Shown: positions 13,857 through 22,000 of the stretch, piece by piece
Numbering within the stretch: the stretch's first letter is position 1
Layout of the letters: each line of letters starts with the position of its first letter
Assembly (NCBI GenBank): GCA_013151315.1
Contig: JAADIN010000246.1
Location: 1-23,334, forward strand
DNA: 23,334 nt
Source: Planctomycetota bacterium
GTDB taxonomy: Bacteria; Planctomycetota; Planctomycetia; Pirellulales; Lacipirellulaceae
Reading direction: 5' to 3'
The notes under the pieces: model-generated
The model's database searches: none
Told to the model about the DNA's origin: nothing
The model's input: the letters and a program-made list of their open reading frames with translations, nothing else
Made by a program: the position numbers and the translations under genes

Positions 13857-14372
13857 ATGAGTAAGTACCTCAAAAATTTGATCACCGACGAGTTGCGAAA
13901 TCGACTCGATGGAGTTAGCGACGCGCTGCTGGTCGATGTAATTGGCATGGAGGCAAACGCCAACGTCGAGCTCCGTAAATCGCTACGCGAGAAAAATATC
14001 CGCCTGATGGTGGTTAAAAATAGCCTTGCCAGTCGCGCCTCCGAAGGCACGGCTTTGGCGACGGTGTTTGAAGGAGGCAGCGGCACTTCGGCCGTGGTCT
14101 GGGGCGGCGAGGATGTCGTCTCCCTGGCCAAGGAGGTCATGCGATTTGCCGAGCAAGAAGAGTACAAGCCGTTCGCTCCGAAGGGCGGCGTGATGGATGG
14201 CGAAAAGCTATCCAAAGAAGACGTTGCCGCCATTAGCAAATGGCCAAGCCGTAGCGAGCAGCTCAGCCTGTTGGTTGGTCAAATCCTAGCACCGGGAGCC
14301 AACCTCTCGGCACAACTCCTGGGTCCTGGGGCTCAGGTTGCAAGTCAGATCAAACAAAAATCCGAGGATTAG
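13857..14372 (+). CDS. rplJ: 50S ribosomal protein L10
   Basis: L10 (171 residues) anchors the L7/L12 dimers to the large subunit. The N-terminal RNA-binding domain is recognisable (MSKYLKNLITDEL ... LRKSLREKNIRLMVVKNSLASRA), followed by the globular part (KPFAPKGGVMDGEKLSKEDVAAISKWPSR) and a C-terminal helix region that would bind L12 dimers (SLLVGQILAPGANLSAQLLGPGAQVASQIKQKSED). It lies 40 nt after rplA, with rplL downstream, as in most bacteria. The start has no strong Shine-Dalgarno sequence, which could mean coupling to rplA translation. Its stop codon is embedded in a TTAG-led hairpin repeat. Confidence 0.95.
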   Translation: MSKYLKNLITDELRNRLDGVSDALLVDVIGMEANANVELRKSLREKNIRLMVVKNSLASRASEGTALATVFEGGSGTSAVVWGGEDVVSLAKEVMRFAEQEEYKPFAPKGGVMDGEKLSKEDVAAISKWPSRSEQLSLLVGQILAPGANLSAQLLGPGAQVASQIKQKSED

Positions 14373-14401
14373 CGCCGTCGGCCACGACGGAGGAATGCCA
14401 A
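14369..14401 (+). repeat. TTAG-led hairpin repeat, copy 3, overlapping the rplJ stop
   Basis: TTAGCG is followed by CCGTCG (14375-14380), GCCA, CGACGG (14385-14390) and AGGAATGCCAA. The TAG inside the leading motif is the rplJ stop codon. It may help separate rplJ from the more strongly translated rplL by affecting mRNA stability. Confidence 0.7.
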
Positions 14402-14475
14402 GTAGCGAAGCCAGCAAGAATTACCAAGCACATTAGAACCACAGTTTGTTTCACAAGCGCGAAAGGACGATAACG

Positions 14476-14883
14476 ATGAGCGACGCAGCCGTAGTAGAGT
14501 TTTCTGCAGAATCCAAAGAGATCGGCGACAAAATTGCCGGACTGACACTCAAAGAAGCCAAAGAGCTAAGCGACTATTTGAAAGACGAGCATGGCATTGA
14601 GCCGGCTGCCGGTGGCGGTGCCGTGATGATGGCTGCCGATGGCGGAGCCGGAGGCGCTGCAGCCGAAGAGCAAACCGAATTCGACGTCGTACTCGAATCC
14701 TTCGGCGGCAACAAAATTTCCGTCATCAAGGTCGTTCGCAGTGCGACTGGCCTTGGCCTCAAAGAAGCCAAAGAGGCCGTCGAAGGCGCTCCTGGCAAGA
14801 TCAAAGAGGGCGTCAGCAAGGAAGATGCTGACAAGCTCAAGGCGGATCTCGAAGAAGCGGGTGCCACCGTTTCGATCAAGTAA
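14476..14883 (+). CDS. rplL: 50S ribosomal protein L7/L12
   Basis: L7/L12 (135 residues) is the multi-copy stalk protein that recruits and activates translational GTPases, including EF-Tu. The N-terminal dimerisation domain (KEIGDKIAGLTLKEAKELSDYLKDEHGI) is followed by a Gly/Ala-rich hinge (about 48-70) and the conserved C-terminal domain (FDVVLESFGGNKISVIKVVRSATGLGLKEAKEAVEGAPGKIKEGVSKEDADKLKADLEEAGATVSIK in outline). The ATG at 14476 is chosen because AAAGGA lies about 8 nt upstream; the frame is open from 14446, but an extra ten residues (MFHKRERTIT) would be unusual. Acidic, as expected. Confidence 0.95.
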   Translation: MSDAAVVEFSAESKEIGDKIAGLTLKEAKELSDYLKDEHGIEPAAGGGAVMMAADGGAGGAAAEEQTEFDVVLESFGGNKISVIKVVRSATGLGLKEAKEAVEGAPGKIKEGVSKEDADKLKADLEEAGATVSIK

Positions 14884-14913
14884 GTGGACTCCCGAGTGAA
14901 AAGAAAAACAACC

Positions 14914-15021
14914 ACAGAGACACGGAGGGCACAGAGAGAGCTCGAAATTTGCAATTCCAAACGGGGATCCGTCATTATTTTCTGGGCTAAAAAACTCTGT
15001 GTTCGCTGTGTCTCTGTGATG
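14914..15021. repeat. inverted repeat of CACAGAGACAC words
   Basis: CACAGAGACACGGAGGG-CACAGAG (about 14914-14937) and CTCTGTGTTCGCTGTGTCTCTGTG (about 14996-15019) are reverse complements at roughly 19 of 24 positions, about 60 nt apart. Very similar words recur in spacers of many environmental bacterial genomes. Confidence 0.65.
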
Positions 15022-15096
15022 AATTTCCTTTCTTTTTTCAGTCGGAGTCGTTTGGCTATGATTGACCCTCCCGTTTTTTCTTGACGAACAACATCC

Positions 15097-15145
15097 GCCG
15101 ACTAGCCTCGCGCAGGGTTTCCCTATGCGAGGGGTTTCGGTCGGC
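15097..15145 (+). promoter_or_regulatory. two-tier hairpin upstream of rpoB
   Basis: Outer stem GCCGAC (15097-15102)/GTCGGC (15140-15145); inner stem CCTCGC (15106-15111)/GCGAGG (15127-15132), continuing with AGGG/CCCT around a TTT loop. It ends 46 nt before the rpoB ATG. There is no U-tract; a processing site, attenuator or protein-binding leader structure is likely. Confidence 0.55.
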
Positions 15146-15191
15146 CTGTTTCGCTTAATCCTCACTTCGTAACCACGGAGCAGATCGTCCC

Positions 15192-18100
15192 ATGGCTGTC
15201 ACAGCTCAACGACGCCTCGATACCCCCGCAGTGCGGACTTTTGGCAGCACTCGAATTGCCTACGCCCTGCCCGATCTCACCGAGATTCAAACCGCCAGCT
15301 ACGAGCGATTCCTCCAGTACCGAGGCGGTTCCAACGACAAGCGAAAGGTCGAAGGCTTGGAGAGCGTCCTCCAAGAAATCTTTCCGATCGAGAGCTACGA
15401 CAAGACGATTCGCTTGGAGTATCTTCGCTACGAATTGGGCAAGCCACGCTACGAGCCCGACGAATGTCGTCAGCTGCGATTGACCTACGGTCGGCCCTTT
15501 CGCATCTGGCTACGATTGGTCAAAGATCAGCCCGTCGAAGAGGAAGTCTATCTGGGCGATTTGCCCATCATGCTGGGGGGCGGCGAGTTCATCATCAATG
15601 GTGCCGAGCGCGTGGTCGTCAGCCAGTTGCATCGTAGCCCGGGCATCGATTTCGTGAGCGAAATGGATGCGGGCGAACGTCGCTTGCACAGTTGCCGCGT
15701 GATTCCTGAGCGCGGCAGTTGGATTGAGCTTAACACAACGAAAAAAGATAGCATTACGGTCCGCATCGACCAGAGCGGCAAGTTCTCGGCGATGACCTTG
15801 CTTCGGGCCATGAGCCCCGAGCTGGGGATGGATGGCGATATCCTGCGCACTTTCTACGAAGCCACCAAACAGAAAGTGGCCGATGGGCGAAGTGTTGGGA
15901 AAATTGAAGGCAAAGTCGTCGTCGAAGATGTCGTCTACCCGGTTGGGAGCGAACGGGCTGGCGAAATTATCATCGAAGCCGGACAACGCATCAGCAAGAA
16001 CATCGCCGAGGTTATTTGTACTTCCGATGTAAAAACCGTCGAAGTGATGGAAATGCCTCCTACGCCCCATTTGCTCAACGCCTTGGCTGATGACAACACG
16101 TCGAGCCATGAGGAAGCGTTGTTGCGAATCTATCAACGCTTGCGTCCAGGGAATCCACCGCAGCTTGAAAAGGCCAGAACCTTATTCACCGAAAAGTTCT
16201 TCGACTCGAATCGCTATCGACTGGGACGCGTCGGCCGATTTCGCATCAATCGCAAGCTGGGCCTCAACGTTTCTGAAAGCGAGATGGTCTTGCGGCCCGA
16301 CGATCTGCTCGCGGCAATGAAGTACTTGCTTCTGCTCGTTGCAGGCGATCCGGAAGCCCAGGTCGACGATATCGATCACTTGGGGAATCGCCGACTACGT
16401 ACGATTGACGAGCTCGCTTGCGACGAAATTCGCAAAGGGTTTCTCAAACTCCGGCGAACCGTTCAGGAACGCATGAGCCTAAAAGATGCCGACGACAGCA
16501 GTCTTATCAACCCCAAGAGCATCTCTGCAGCGATCGAGTACTTCTTCGGTCGTGGCGAGCTTTCGCAAGTGGTTGACCAGACCAATCCGCTTTCGATGCT
16601 TACCCACGAGCGGCGCCTTTCGGCGTTGGGCCCTGGTGGTTTGAATCGAAAACGGGCCGGCTTTGAAGTCCGCGATGTGCATATTTCTCATTACGGACGC
16701 ATCTGCCCGATCGAGACGCCCGAAGGCACCAACATCGGCCTGATCGCCAGCTTGGCGATGTTCGCGTCGGTCGATGATTATGGTTTCCTGATCACACCGT
16801 ACCGCAAAGTGAAGGGTGGCAAGCTTACCGAGGAAGTCGTCTGGCTTCGTGCCGACCAAGAATCGGAAGCCTACGTCGCCTCGGCCGACTCGCCCGTCAA
16901 AGACAGCAAGCTCCAAGGCGGCACGGTCGTGGCCCGCTACAAGGCCGACTTTGTTTTCGTGCCGGTCGATCAAATCGAGTACATCGATGTGGCTCCGAGT
17001 CAGATGATCGGCGTTTCGGCCGGTTTGATTCCGTTCTTAGAGCATGACGATGCCAACCGCGCGTTGATGGGTTCCAATATGCAGCGCCAAGCCGTGCCGC
17101 TGCTCGTTGCCGAGCCACCCGTCGTGGGAACGGGTCTCGAGACCGACGTCGCACTTCATTCGGGCATGTTGGTTCGCGCCGGGCACAAGGGAACCGTCAC
17201 CTATGTTGATGCCGATCGCATCGAAGTCGGCCCCGAAGTTCATCATCTGCGGAAGTTCGTCGGTCTCAACGAGCGAACCTGCCAAGATCAAAAACCCATC
17301 GTTCTGCCTGGCGACAAGGTTGAAAAAGGTGACGTGCTTGCCGATGGGGCTGCCACGTACAAGGGCGAACTGGCACTCGGTCGCAATGTTTTGGTCGCCT
17401 TCATGTCGTACGATGGCTACAACTTTGAAGACGCGATCATCATCAGCGAAGAGTTGGTTCGTAACGATACCTACACTTCGATCCATATCGAAGAGTCGGA
17501 CGTCGAGATTCGCGAAACCAAGCTCGGACGCGAAGAGTTCACTCGCGATATTCCCAACGTCAGCGAGAAAGCGTTACGCAATCTCGACGAAAGCGGCATC
17601 GTGCAGATTGGTACCTTCGTCAAGCCGGGCGACATCCTGGTCGGCAAGGTTTCGCCCAAGTCGAAGACCGAGCTCACGCCTGAAGAAAAACTTCTGCACG
17701 CCATTTTTGGTCGAGCAGGCGAAGATGTGAAAAACGATTCGCTCGAAGTCTCTTCCGGCGTTGAAGGGATCGTTATCGACACGCAGAAGTTCTCGCGTCG
17801 TATGAGTTTGGGCGACGACGAACGACAACTGTTCGAAAAGTCGCTCAAAGAGGCCGAGCAAGAAAGCAACGAACTGATCGCGATCGAATTCATCAAGTTG
17901 GTCGAAGAGATCGAAAAGATCTTGCAGAAAAAGCTCACCGACGACGATGGCAACGAGTTGGTTCACGATCAACTGCCGCAATTCGTGGCCGACATCGCGA
18001 CTCGATTCCGACTCGATTCGATCGAAATCCGTAGCCCGCAGCGCAAGAAAGACGTCGAGAAAGTTTTTCGTTCGGGTTGGACTGCCGTCGAAGAAGCGAT

Positions 18101-18896
18101 CGACACCCGCGACCGTCGACTCAATTCGATGAAGCGTGGCGACGAGCTTCGCAGCGGCGTGTTGCAAATGGTCAAAATCTATGTCGCGACCAAGCGAGTG
18201 ATTTCCGTGGGCGACAAGATGGCGGGCCGCCATGGCAACAAGGGCGTCATCTCAAAGATTTTGCCGATCGCCGATATGCCTTTCCTCGACGATGGCACCT
18301 CGGTGCAGATCATGCTCAATCCATTGGGCGTACCTAGCCGTATGAATGTCGGCCAGATTCTCGAAACGCATCTCGGCTGGGCGGGAGCCAAGCTCGGATT
18401 CCGCGCGGTCACGCCCGTCTTCGATGGGGCGACCGAGGAGGAGATCAACGACGCGCTGGACGAAGCCGGATTGCCTCGTCACGGAAAGATTAAGCTTCGG
18501 GATGGTCGCACGGGCGAGCAGTTTGAGCAGGAAACCACGGTCGGCTACATCTACATGCTGAAGCTGCATCACTTGGTCGACGACAAAGTCCATGCCCGAA
18601 GCACGGGCCCTTACTCGCTGATTACCCAGCAGCCGCTGGGCGGAAAGGCCCGTTTTGGTGGACAGCGTTTCGGCGAAATGGAAGTTTGGGCACTCGAAGC
18701 CTACGGAGCCGCCTACATTTTGCAGGAGCTTCTGACGGTCAAGAGCGACGACGTCGAAGGACGCACCAAGATTTACGAAGCGATGGTGAAGGGCGAAAAC
18801 ACCCTGCAAGCCGGCACCCCGGCAAGTTTCGATGTGTTAACCAACGAAATTCGCGGTTTGGGACTCAATATGCAACTAGAGAAGCGGCAGTCGTAG
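15192..18896 (+). CDS. rpoB: DNA-directed RNA polymerase subunit beta
   Basis: RpoB (1234 residues, shorter than the 1342 of E. coli because lineage-specific inserts are absent) forms half of the polymerase active-site cleft. Clear landmarks: the fork/rif region around residues 452-480 (FFGRGELSQVVDQTNPLSML, then THERRLSALGPGGLNRKRAGFEVRD), RICPIETPEGTNIGL, the active-site KVEKGDVLADG region, GRNVLVAFMSYDGYNFEDAII, GDKMAGRHGNKGVIS, LNPLGVPSRMNVGQILETHLG, and the C-terminal clamp segment PLGGKARFGGQRFGEMEVWALEAYGAA. The frame is intact over its full length. Its ATG at 15192 gives the only sensible N-terminus (MAVTAQRRLDTPAVRTFG). rpoC follows after 138 nt. Confidence 0.97.
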   Translation: MAVTAQRRLDTPAVRTFGSTRIAYALPDLTEIQTASYERFLQYRGGSNDKRKVEGLESVLQEIFPIESYDKTIRLEYLRYELGKPRYEPDECRQLRLTYGRPFRIWLRLVKDQPVEEEVYLGDLPIMLGGGEFIINGAERVVVSQLHRSPGIDFVSEMDAGERRLHSCRVIPERGSWIELNTTKKDSITVRIDQSGKFSAMTLLRAMSPELGMDGDILRTFYEATKQKVADGRSVGKIEGKVVVEDVVYPVGSERAGEIIIEAGQRISKNIAEVICTSDVKTVEVMEMPPTPHLLNALADDNTSSHEEALLRIYQRLRPGNPPQLEKARTLFTEKFFDSNRYRLGRVGRFRINRKLGLNVSESEMVLRPDDLLAAMKYLLLLVAGDPEAQVDDIDHLGNRRLRTIDELACDEIRKGFLKLRRTVQERMSLKDADDSSLINPKSISAAIEYFFGRGELSQVVDQTNPLSMLTHERRLSALGPGGLNRKRAGFEVRDVHISHYGRICPIETPEGTNIGLIASLAMFASVDDYGFLITPYRKVKGGKLTEEVVWLRADQESEAYVASADSPVKDSKLQGGTVVARYKADFVFVPVDQIEYIDVAPSQMIGVSAGLIPFLEHDDANRALMGSNMQRQAVPLLVAEPPVVGTGLETDVALHSGMLVRAGHKGTVTYVDADRIEVGPEVHHLRKFVGLNERTCQDQKPIVLPGDKVEKGDVLADGAATYKGELALGRNVLVAFMSYDGYNFEDAIIISEELVRNDTYTSIHIEESDVEIRETKLGREEFTRDIPNVSEKALRNLDESGIVQIGTFVKPGDILVGKVSPKSKTELTPEEKLLHAIFGRAGEDVKNDSLEVSSGVEGIVIDTQKFSRRMSLGDDERQLFEKSLKEAEQESNELIAIEFIKLVEEIEKILQKKLTDDDGNELVHDQLPQFVADIATRFRLDSIEIRSPQRKKDVEKVFRSGWTAVEEAIDTRDRRLNSMKRGDELRSGVLQMVKIYVATKRVISVGDKMAGRHGNKGVISKILPIADMPFLDDGTSVQIMLNPLGVPSRMNVGQILETHLGWAGAKLGFRAVTPVFDGATEEEINDALDEAGLPRHGKIKLRDGRTGEQFEQETTVGYIYMLKLHHLVDDKVHARSTGPYSLITQQPLGGKARFGGQRFGEMEVWALEAYGAAYILQELLTVKSDDVEGRTKIYEAMVKGENTLQAGTPASFDVLTNEIRGLGLNMQLEKRQS

Positions 18897-18908
18897 GACC
18901 ACGGTCCG

Positions 18909-18939
18909 TTAGCGCCGTCCACCAGGACGGAAACGCCAA
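18909..18939 (+). repeat. TTAG-led hairpin repeat, copy 4
   Basis: TTAGCG is followed by CCGTCC (18915-18920), ACCA, GGACGG (18925-18930) and AAACGCCAAA. Directly before it, GGACC-AC-GGTCC forms another small palindrome that begins in the rpoB stop codon. Confidence 0.7.
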
Positions 18940-18976
18940 AAACCTAACTCTCGGCCAAAATACAACCATAAGCAGT

Positions 18977-19015
18977 AAATTTGCAATTTGCATTTTTCAA
19001 TTTGCATTTTGCAAT
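18977..19015. repeat. AATTTGC word repeat before rpoC
   Basis: AAATTTGCAATTTGCAT is followed by CAATTTGCATTTTGCAAT. The spacer is strongly A/T-rich and probably leaves the rpoC ribosome binding site (AGGAG, 19024-19028) unstructured. Confidence 0.6.
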
Positions 19016-19034
19016 AAATATTTAGGAGCATAAG

Positions 19035-22000
19035 ATGAGTCTACTGGAAAGCTCAAATTACGATCGCGTCAACGACTACGGCTCGGTGAAAATCAGCCTC
19101 GCGCGACCGCATGATATTCGCAGTTGGTCCTTTGGCGAAGTCAAAAAGCCCGAGACGATCAACTATCGTACCTATCGTCCCGAGAAGGACGGCCTCTTCT
19201 GCGAACGTATTTTCGGTCCAGAAAAAGACTGGGAATGCGCCTGCGGCAAGTACCGTGGCATGAAGTACAAAGGCATGATCTGCGATCGCTGTGGGGTGAA
19301 AGTCACCCATAGCCGCGTGCGCCGCAAACGCATGGGCCACATCGAGTTGATCGCGCCGATCGTCCACATCTGGTTTTTCAAAGCAATGCCCAGTCGATTG
19401 GGGTCTTTGCTCGCCATGAAAACCACAAGTCTCGAGAAAGTGATCTACTTCCAGGACTACGTTGTCACCAATGCGGGCGACACACCACTCGAACTTCGGC
19501 AACTGCTGACCGAAGAAGAGTATCGGGCAGCCCGCGAGCAGTACGGCGAAGGCGCGTTCGAAGCCGACATGGGCGCCGAAGCGATTCGCAAACTGCTCAA
19601 TTTGCTCGACTTGGTCAAACTGTCTCAAGAATTGCGACAAGACCTCAAAGAGACCGGCTCGAAGCAGAAGGCCAAAGACCTGATCAATCGGTTGAAGACC
19701 GTCGAGGCCATTCGCGATTCAGACAACAAGCCCGAGTGGATGGTCCTAGACGTAATTCCTGTGATCCCGCCCGACCTGCGCCCGTTGGTGCTGCTCGATA
19801 GCGGCAACTTCGCCACCAGCGATCTCAACGATCTCTATCGCCGGATCATCAATCGCAACAACCGACTCAAAAAGCTAGTCGACCTCAACGCGCCCGAGGT
19901 CATTATTCGCAACGAAAAGCGGATGCTGCAACAATCGGTCGACGCGCTGTTCGACAACAACCGCTGCAAGCGGCCTGTCTTGGGTAGCAGCAACCGGCCG
20001 CTCAAGTCGCTTACCGACATGATCAAAGGAAAGCAGGGCCGGTTCCGCGAAAACTTGCTCGGCAAACGAGTCGACTACTCGGCACGAAGCGTCATCGTGG
20101 TCGGTCCGCGGCTCAAGTTGCACCAATGCGGCTTGCCCAAAAAGATCGCGCTCGAGTTGTATCAACCGTTCATCATCCGTCGCCTCAAAGAGCTAGGCCA
20201 TGCCGACACGATCAAGTCGGCAAAGAAAATGCTCGAGCGCAAGGATGAAGAAGTTTGGGATATTCTCGAAGAGGTCATCAAAAATCATCCCGTGCTGCTC
20301 AATCGCGCCCCGACGCTCCATCGCATGGGCATCCAGGCATTCGAGCCAATACTGGTCGAAGGCAACGCGATCAATTTGCATCCGCTCGTCTGCAAAGGTT
20401 TCAACGCCGACTTCGACGGAGACCAGATGGCCGTCCATCTGCCCCTTTCGATCGAAGCGCAGGTCGAAGCGCATACGCTCATGATGAGCACCCATAATAT
20501 CTTCAGCCCCTCGAACGGAGCTCCGATTATCAGTCCTTCGCAGGACGTGGTAATGGGAAGCTACTACCTGACGGCCAAGGTGCCTGGGGAGAAGGGCGAT
20601 GGCATGATCTTCAGCTCGTTGGAAGAGGTGGAGACCGCCTATTCCGCCGGTGTCGTGGGAACGCATGCCCAGATCACGGTCCGGCTGCCGAAGCACCGTT
20701 GTCTTCGAGAAGACCTCGAAACTTCGTCGCCCAAATTTGGGGCCCGGGTCGATACCACGGTAGGACGCGTGATTTTTAATCGCATCTTGCCGATGGGCAT
20801 GCCCTATTACAACGTCGCGTTACGCTCCAGCGAACTCGCGAAAGTCATTTCCGATTGCTACCAATTCGTAGGTCGACGCGCAACGATCGAATTGCTCGAC
20901 GACATGAACCAACTCGGCTTCCGTCAGGCAACCCTCAGCGGGCTCTCTTTCGGCACCGACGACTTGATCACGCCCTCGACCAAGGGGAAAATTATTGGCG
21001 AGGCGGAGAAGACCGTCCTCAAATTCCAAAAACTTTTCCAGCGAGGCGTCATCACCGAAGTCGAACGCTACAACCAGGTCCTCGACGCATGGACCCATGC
21101 TCGCGAACAAATTACCGCCGAGATGATGACCGGTTTGGAAAACGATCATCGCACCGGAGGATACGTCAATCCGATCTTCCTGATGGCGCATTCGGGTGCT
21201 CGTGGTGGCGTCGAGCAGATGCGGCAGCTTGGCGGCATGCGAGGCCTGATGGCCAAGCCTTCGGGCAAGATCATCGAAACGCCGATCAAGGCCAACTTCC
21301 GCGAAGGGCTGACAGTACTCGAATACTTCAGTAGTACGCACGGAGCTCGCAAGGGTTTGGCCGATACGGCACTGAAGACGGCCGACTCGGGATACCTCAC
21401 CCGCAAGCTGGCCGACGTGGCGCAAAACGTGGTCATCACGACCCACGACTGCCGCACCACGCAGGGTATCACCAAAGGAACGCTTTACCGTGGCGAAAAA
21501 GTCGAAGTCAGTTTGGCCGATTCGATCAAGGGTCGCGTCAGCCGGACCAATATCGTCAACCCGATTACCGACGAAGTGATCGTTGCTGAAAACGAACTCA
21601 TCACTCTCGACATCGCTCGCAAAATCGAAGAGCTCGGCTTGGAGAAAATCCAAGTCCGCAGTCCCATGACTTGCGATGCCACGTTGGGCATTTGTCGCCT
21701 TTGCTACGGAATGGACCTCTCCACCGGTTCGATGGTCGAAGAAGGAATGGCTGTCGGAATCATTGCCGCCCAAAGTATCGGCGAGCCGGGCACCCAGCTC
21801 ACGATGCGTACCTTCCACATCGGCGGAGTGGGGCAACGCGACATCGAAGACTCCGACATCAAAGCCAAGAAGGGCGGCATTGCAAAATATGCCCGCCTGA
21901 AAGTCGTGCGAAACGATGCGGGCGATTTGGTCGTACTCCAACGTAACGGCGAACTTTCCTTGGTCGACGAGCGGGGCCGTGAGGTCGAAAAATACGAAAT

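Larger units (their letters stand above)
14884..15191. other. 308-nt rplL-rpoB spacer
   Basis: No gene is seen. It contains an imperfect long inverted repeat built from CACAGAGACAC words (14914-15030) and a two-tier hairpin (15097-15145). In other bacteria this gap holds an attenuator or processing site that lowers rpoBC expression relative to the ribosomal proteins, and these structures could do the same. Confidence 0.55.

Noticed and set aside
16545..16620. Rifampicin-region substitutions in RpoB (VVDQTNP in place of FMDQNNP)
   Set aside because: The Asn-to-Thr change is also found in rifampicin-sensitive bacteria such as Bacillus; the key Asp, His, Arg and Ser positions are kept, so resistance cannot be claimed.
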